From Saprospiraceae bacterium (lineage in GTDB: Bacteria > Bacteroidota > Bacteroidia > Chitinophagales > Saprospiraceae): a stretch of 7,534 nt of DNA. A program made the position numbers and the translations under genes. The stretch spans positions 1 to 7,534 of the forward strand of contig JABWAJ010000505.1 of the NCBI GenBank assembly GCA_013361075.1. The letters run 5' to 3'. Below, piece after piece: positions 4,335 through 7,534 of the stretch. Under the pieces are notes generated by a model. That model made no database searches, was not told the origin of the DNA, and worked only from the letters and a program-made list of their open reading frames with translations. Position 1 is the first letter of the stretch; each line of letters starts with the position of its first letter.

Positions 4335-6812
4335 TACGTTGATCTCGTCAGTAGCCGGGTTAGGGAAGAGGCTCAGTACTTCCTGTACTGCTACGTCTCC
4401 ATTGCTTCCATCCGCCAAAGGAATAACCGGAGGCGAAGTGGATACACCCATGATGTTGCTGAATACTGCCGTAGACGTGGTATTGACATTGATGCTTTGC
4501 GCAAATAAACCAACTTCGATACAGTTCGGCAATACTAAGGTAGTCGAGAAGGTGAAATCCCAGTTGACACCATCCACAGAGGTTTCGCCCAGGAACACAT
4601 TGCCGGTGCGCGTCAGACGCAGCCACTGCGGAGCATTCGGTTTTGGGAACATCTGTTGTTGCATCACACCGTTGGTAGTTGCACGCAAGTCGCGGATCAC
4701 CGCATTGGTCAACTGGCTGCGGATAGCAATTTTTTTGGAACCACCAGCATTGTTTTCGCGGAACATCAAACCGCCCCAACCACCATTGGTTACGTTGTTC
4801 AATTTCGCTTTGATGAAGCCGTTGCCACACATTTGCTGCCATGCATAGGTTTGAACGTCGTTTGTCGGCGAGCCGTAGTTGGTTGCTTTCACGTCAATCG
4901 TACCGTCGCATACGTTTTCAATCGCGCCGCCATTGCTGGCGCCAATGTTGGTCGTTGTCCAGGGCGCACCCAGTACAGGGCCGCAGAGGCAAGTAAGGTT
5001 CAGGCTGAAGGCGCCGGTAGCGCTGCCAAAGCCACTGACCAAAATGTAGTAATCCGTACCAACACTGGCGTTGAAAACGACCTGCGAACGAGTAAGAGCA
5101 GTGCAAGCGAAACTGTCGTCGTTGCTAACTAAACAGGTCAAGCTTCCGCAAGTACCAGTATATACATGCAATTTGGTATCATAAGCCGAACCGCAAAGGT
5201 TGGCAGTAACCTGTGCACCGTTGCCCACAAGTTTGTACCAAATACCGTTGCCAGGCTCACCGCCGCCAACGCCAAAGCCAGCGCAAAAACCAAGCCCTGC
5301 ATCAGAAGCTGCGCCTACGGTGCTGCCGTTGATCGTGCTGCCGCAAGTGACTGGAATTGCTCCTGCACAAGCATCGTTGGCCAATGGAGCTGTAGTGAAG
5401 GTAGTGCTCACATAACTGGTTGCCCCACCGCCGCCGCACGCGCTGGTGCGTACGCAGAAGGTGTAGGTCGTATTGGGCGTCAGGTTGCTCAGGTTGACAG
5501 AAGTAGCTGCCGTATTGGTCGTAGATCCGTTGGGGCAGCTTACACCTGTGCCTACGCTCCAATCATAGCTGGTAGCGCCGCTGGCAGCCGCCCAGCTCAA
5601 AGTAGCGCTGGTAGTAGAAACGTTCGAAGCCGAAGGCGTACCCGGCGAATTGCAAGGCGGTACCGGACAGTCAATGCGGAAAGTATGGGTAACTGTACTG
5701 GTGCTTTCCGGATCGTACAAGATATAATAGGCCGTGCCCGCAGTTAAAGGTCCGAAAGTAATGAAGCCGGTGGTGCTAAGGTCGTCAATACAAGTCCAAC
5801 CCGATGCATTGCAACCGCCGGAAGCCACTTTGTAGAAATAATCGGAATATAAAGAATTAGTAGAAGTAAGAACCAGCGTATGAATGCCCGAGATGGTTGG
5901 GGTAAAACTGTACACTTTTTCCTGCCCGGGGGTCGAAAAGCCGCAAGCCGCTACGTTCCAGGCGCCTGATCCCGTGCTCGAAGCCGTGGTTGATTGACCA
6001 CAGGTAAGGGTGGTAATACTGGCGCATGGATCATACGTTGGCGCGCTTCCGCAGACTACCGCTCTGGTGCGAGAAGACGCACTTTCACCGCAAGACGAAT
6101 TGGTATGCGTATAAAAACGGACCGTTCCAGTAACCGTCGAAGTCCAGGTTGCCGAGCCTGTGCCTGTAGTATAAACAGGCGAACCCGTTGACCCGGCAAT
6201 TGTTATGTAATCTCCGCTGATTGAACTGCTGAAAGTATAAGCAGTACCTGAAGTGACGCTTACATTGGAGTATTCGCCTGCATACCCAAGGCCTGTAATG
6301 GTACCTGCGATACCGTTACATACAGGCGTATAGGTAGAAGACGGATACAAACCATAAGAAGCTGTAGTACATCCGCTGCCGCTGCCCTGAACCGTACAAC
6401 TTGCATTAAGCGTCATACAAGTAGTATTGGAGATACAGTTGTATTGATCCACTAATACGCGTACCGCACCGGTAAAGGTAGCTGTCCAGGTCACTGTTGA
6501 TTGCGCACCGCAGCCGTCGTCGTTGTAAGCCAAATACGCCCCGCCTGTATCGTTGAAGAGCGTGATCTGGGTGTCAAAATCAGTATCTCCACAAGTAGAG
6601 AACGTGTAGGTATTGCCTAGCGTAACGTTTACCAAACGGTACTCACCTCCATAGATGCAGGTAGTAAGCACTGTGGAAGCTGCTCCGCAAGTAATCGTGC
6701 TTGTTCCAAACTGGGAATTGTCATTGCCGCACTGTGCCGCAGCCTGCCATGCTGCGGAGGACAGTAGCAGCGCCAGACAGGCTGTCAAAGTTAACTTGTA
6801 AAGTGCTTTCAT
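4251..6812 (-). CDS. large secreted multidomain T9SS cargo protein, frameshifted near its 3' end
   Basis: As read, the product is 853 residues from the Met at 6812. The frame extends to 6875, but the inner Met begins a clean signal peptide, MKALYKLTLTACLALLLSSA then AWQAAAQ (1-27). In order I see a beta-sandwich repeat A (28-139) with GGEYRLVNVTLGNTYTF and YNDDGCG; repeat B (148-255), a shorter relative with AGEYSNVSV..GTAYTF; domain C (258-383), similar to bacterial pre-peptidase C-terminal domains; fibronectin type III (386-476, TTSATLSW...Y.W.V...L.PNTTYTFCVRT); another pre-peptidase-like domain (477-610, NDACAGAIPV...SNDD...DYYILVSG); and a DUF1349/concanavalin-like sandwich (615-792, GGLMFRENN...WLRLTR...SVDGVNW). 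After LFPNPATDEINVK (815-827) the frame leaves the sorting domain and ends in 26 unrelated residues. It is rich in Cys, Ser, Thr and Gly, and no catalytic motif is evident. It is probably a surface adhesin or binding protein. If the frame were repaired it would have 896 residues. Confidence 0.88.
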   Translation of the reverse strand: MKALYKLTLTACLALLLSSAAWQAAAQCGNDNSQFGTSTITCGAASTVLTTCIYGGEYRLVNVTLGNTYTFSTCGDTDFDTQITLFNDTGGAYLAYNDDGCGAQSTVTWTATFTGAVRVLVDQYNCISNTTCMTLNASCTVQGSGSGCTTASYGLYPSSTYTPVCNGIAGTITGLGYAGEYSNVSVTSGTAYTFSSSISGDYITIAGSTGSPVYTTGTGSATWTSTVTGTVRFYTHTNSSCGESASSRTRAVVCGSAPTYDPCASITTLTCGQSTTASSTGSGAWNVAACGFSTPGQEKVYSFTPTISGIHTLVLTSTNSLYSDYFYKVASGGCNASGWTCIDDLSTTGFITFGPLTAGTAYYILYDPESTSTVTHTFRIDCPVPPCNSPGTPSASNVSTTSATLSWAAASGATSYDWSVGTGVSCPNGSTTNTAATSVNLSNLTPNTTYTFCVRTSACGGGGATSYVSTTFTTAPLANDACAGAIPVTCGSTINGSTVGAASDAGLGFCAGFGVGGGEPGNGIWYKLVGNGAQVTANLCGSAYDTKLHVYTGTCGSLTCLVSNDDSFACTALTRSQVVFNASVGTDYYILVSGFGSATGAFSLNLTCLCGPVLGAPWTTTNIGASNGGAIENVCDGTIDVKATNYGSPTNDVQTYAWQQMCGNGFIKAKLNNVTNGGWGGLMFRENNAGGSKKIAIRSQLTNAVIRDLRATTNGVMQQQMFPKPNAPQWLRLTRTGNVFLGETSVDGVNWDFTFSTTLVLPNCIEVGLFAQSINVNTTSTAVFSNIMGVSTSPPVIPLADGSNGDVAVQEVLSLFPNPATDEINVKNGSFLRQKRNDFCTEPTGPGHDPARN
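4330..4335 (-). other. A6 tract where the reading frame breaks
   Basis: On the minus strand GT is followed by six A and then TGG. Five A would give V-K-M-E-A-F-Y-G, the intact sorting domain. Six give V-K-N-G-S-F and a stop 26 codons after the Lys. The two halves of the sorting domain join perfectly when one A is removed. Confidence 0.9.
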
Positions 6813-6979
6813 AATACGAATTGTTGTTGTATGAATAAATATTTGAAAAACCTCGGTCTTTCCATGTCCGATCATACGAGCATGAGCATAACAATATTTT
6901 TTACTGCGACTAGTAATGATGGCATGTATTGACGCCTAAATAGTCAGAAAGAGGAGGAGGTAAATTGACCATTAGTAGG

Positions 6980-6993
6980 ATTACGAACGTAAT
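6980..6993. promoter_or_regulatory. palindrome ATTACG-AA-CGTAAT, possible operator
   Basis: The 6-bp arms are perfect around a 2-nt centre, about 170 bp upstream of the start of the large gene. The same word ATTACGA occurs again at 7214-7220, and inverted at 7176-7182. Regulator unknown. Confidence 0.25.
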
Positions 6994-7037
6994 ATAATAA
7001 TGTTTCATTTATTGGTGAAAAATTGTGGGGTAAAAAA

Positions 7038-7054
7038 GTCTTTTCGTAAAAGAC
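7038..7054 (-). terminator. small AT-rich hairpin with a T6 run on the minus strand
   Basis: GTCTTTT and AAAAGAC form a perfect 7-bp stem around a 3-nt loop. On the minus strand the hairpin is followed at once by six T (7037-7032). It has the form of an intrinsic terminator, but its stem is AT-rich and no gene is visible between it and the stronger terminator at 7250-7293. It might end a short transcript or serve as a second stop for read-through. Confidence 0.35.
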
Positions 7055-7175
7055 AGAGCGCAGCGCACGGACTGTGCCCACGTGATATAGCAAGGATTGA
7101 GTAAAAAAGGCCACCCATTTTTTGAAAATAAGAGAGGTTCATTGTTTACAGTTTCCTCACTACACTGTGTTGCAT

Positions 7176-7220
7176 TCGTAATGGCGCAGATCGCTTTGTC
7201 ATTATGCGCCGCCATTACGA
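7176..7220. repeat. inverted repeat with 11-bp perfect arms
   Basis: TCGTAATGGCG (7176-7186) and CGCCATTACGA (7210-7220) are exact reverse complements. An alternative pairing of GGCGCA (7183-7188) with TGCGCC (7205-7210), with a 3-nt bulge, is also possible, so two competing folds exist. It lies in the 508-bp gene-free gap 6813-7320. Apart from the palindrome, the two terminator-like hairpins and this repeat, I see nothing else certain in the gap. Confidence 0.55.
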
Positions 7221-7249
7221 CCGAAGGGGGAATATCTCAGGGTATGACC

Positions 7250-7293
7250 AAAAAAACACCCCGAATCCTGGCCTTAGCCAAAATCCGGGGTGT
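7250..7293 (-). terminator. intrinsic terminator of the right-edge T9SS cargo gene
   Basis: ACACCCCG (7256-7263) pairs with CGGGGTGT (7286-7293). A second small stem, TGGC with GCCA, lies in the loop (7269-7272 with 7277-7280). On the minus strand a run of T follows immediately (7256-7250). It begins 27 bp past the stop codon at 7321, the expected place for the end of that gene's transcript. Confidence 0.85.
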
Positions 7294-7320
7294 GTTGTGC
7301 TGAAGAAACAGCGGTTTATC

Positions 7321-7534
7321 TTACGGTCTCTGCGAGCCGACGATCAACTTTTCAGTCAATACAGGCGAACCTTCCGAACGCAAGGTCACATAGTACATGC
7401 CACTGCTGAGTCCGTTGAGCGACAAGCGCTCTGTAGCGTCCTGTACGTCGTCAATTTCGCGCAGGATCATGACCTGGCCCAGTTGGTTCTGTACAGAAAT
7501 CGTTACGTTTTTGCCGTAGAAAGCTTCCATTTTT
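7321..7534 (-). CDS. C-terminal end of a second T9SS cargo protein, cut by window edge
   Basis: Only the last 70 residues are inside the window: K, then MEAFYGKNVTISVQNQLGQV, then MILREIDDVQDATERLSLNG, LSSGMYYVTLRSEGSPVLTE and KLIVGSQRP, ending in TAA. This is the second half of a type A T9SS sorting domain. The internal ATG at 7530 is unlikely to be the start, since a sorting domain must follow a cargo domain and a signal peptide. The first 35 residues from MEAFYG are identical to those of the large gene's sorting domain. In the last 34 only 16 are identical by my count, including the shared GSQRP end. The cargo part, and therefore its function, lies beyond the edge. Whether its own A run has five or six A cannot be read, because the window stops inside it. 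An intrinsic terminator follows at 7250-7293. Confidence 0.88.
   Translation of the reverse strand, partial: KMEAFYGKNVTISVQNQLGQVMILREIDDVQDATERLSLNGLSSGMYYVTLRSEGSPVLTEKLIVGSQRP
7436..7534. repeat. 99-bp direct repeat, copy 2 (sorting-domain cassette)
   Basis: Identical in all 99 positions to 4236-4334. The block runs to the last base of the window, so its true length is not known. Confidence 0.95.

Noticed and set aside
4330..4335. Programmed -1 ribosomal frameshift at A-AAA-AAT
   Set aside because: The heptamer fits the slippery pattern, but a -1 shift leads to the third frame. The sorting domain needs a +1 shift or loss of one A.
5166..5747. Long plus-strand frames antisense to the cargo gene
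   Set aside because: They are shadows of a gene rich in Gly, Ser, Thr and Ala codons, which leave few antisense stops. The minus frame has clear domains.
7009..7215. Minus-strand frame of 68 residues in the gap before the large gene
   Set aside because: It starts inside the inverted repeat and reads through the small terminator-like hairpin. It has no signal peptide or recognisable motif.

Overview
The window most likely comes from a member of the Bacteroidota, probably close to the Saprospiraceae, although the genus cannot be read from the sequence. Three things point there. Two gene ends carry C-terminal sorting domains of the type IX secretion system (T9SS), which is found in this phylum. 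Two lipoproteins and two other exported proteins sit close together. The clearest promoters have the TTTG / TAnnTTTG form of the Bacteroidota primary sigma factor rather than the -35/-10 form of E. coli. No Shine-Dalgarno sequences stand out.

Left part (1-1364): a GT28/MurG-like glycosyltransferase on the minus strand is cut by the left edge. It is divergent from a small plus-strand lipoprotein. Only 33 bp separate the two starts, and the lipoprotein promoter lies partly inside the glycosyltransferase coding sequence. Between the lipoprotein and the next gene (1365-1730) there is no gene. This stretch holds a 161-bp satellite built strictly from 7-nt words, then a long imperfect inverted repeat.

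Middle part (1731-3908): three minus-strand genes encode cell-envelope proteins. They are a small outer-membrane beta-barrel protein, a secreted protein with a TapB/DUF3108-like look, and an FKBP-type prolyl isomerase lipoprotein with its own promoter.

Right part (4121-7534): a large minus-strand gene encodes a secreted, cysteine-, Ser- and Thr-rich multidomain protein (pre-peptidase-C-like repeats, one fibronectin type III domain, one DUF1349/concanavalin-like domain). Its T9SS sorting domain is disconnected by a one-base excess in an A6 run. A 508-bp gap with several hairpins, including a good intrinsic terminator, separates it from the 3' end of a second T9SS cargo gene at the right edge. 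The two sorting domains share 99 bp of perfectly identical DNA and then diverge sharply. The identical block ends at the window edge and at the frameshift.

Taken together this is a cell-surface and secretion-cargo region. The most unusual points are the shared sorting-domain cassette with the frameshift at its edge, and the heptanucleotide satellite. I see no CRISPR array, tRNA, rRNA, transposase or phage gene.
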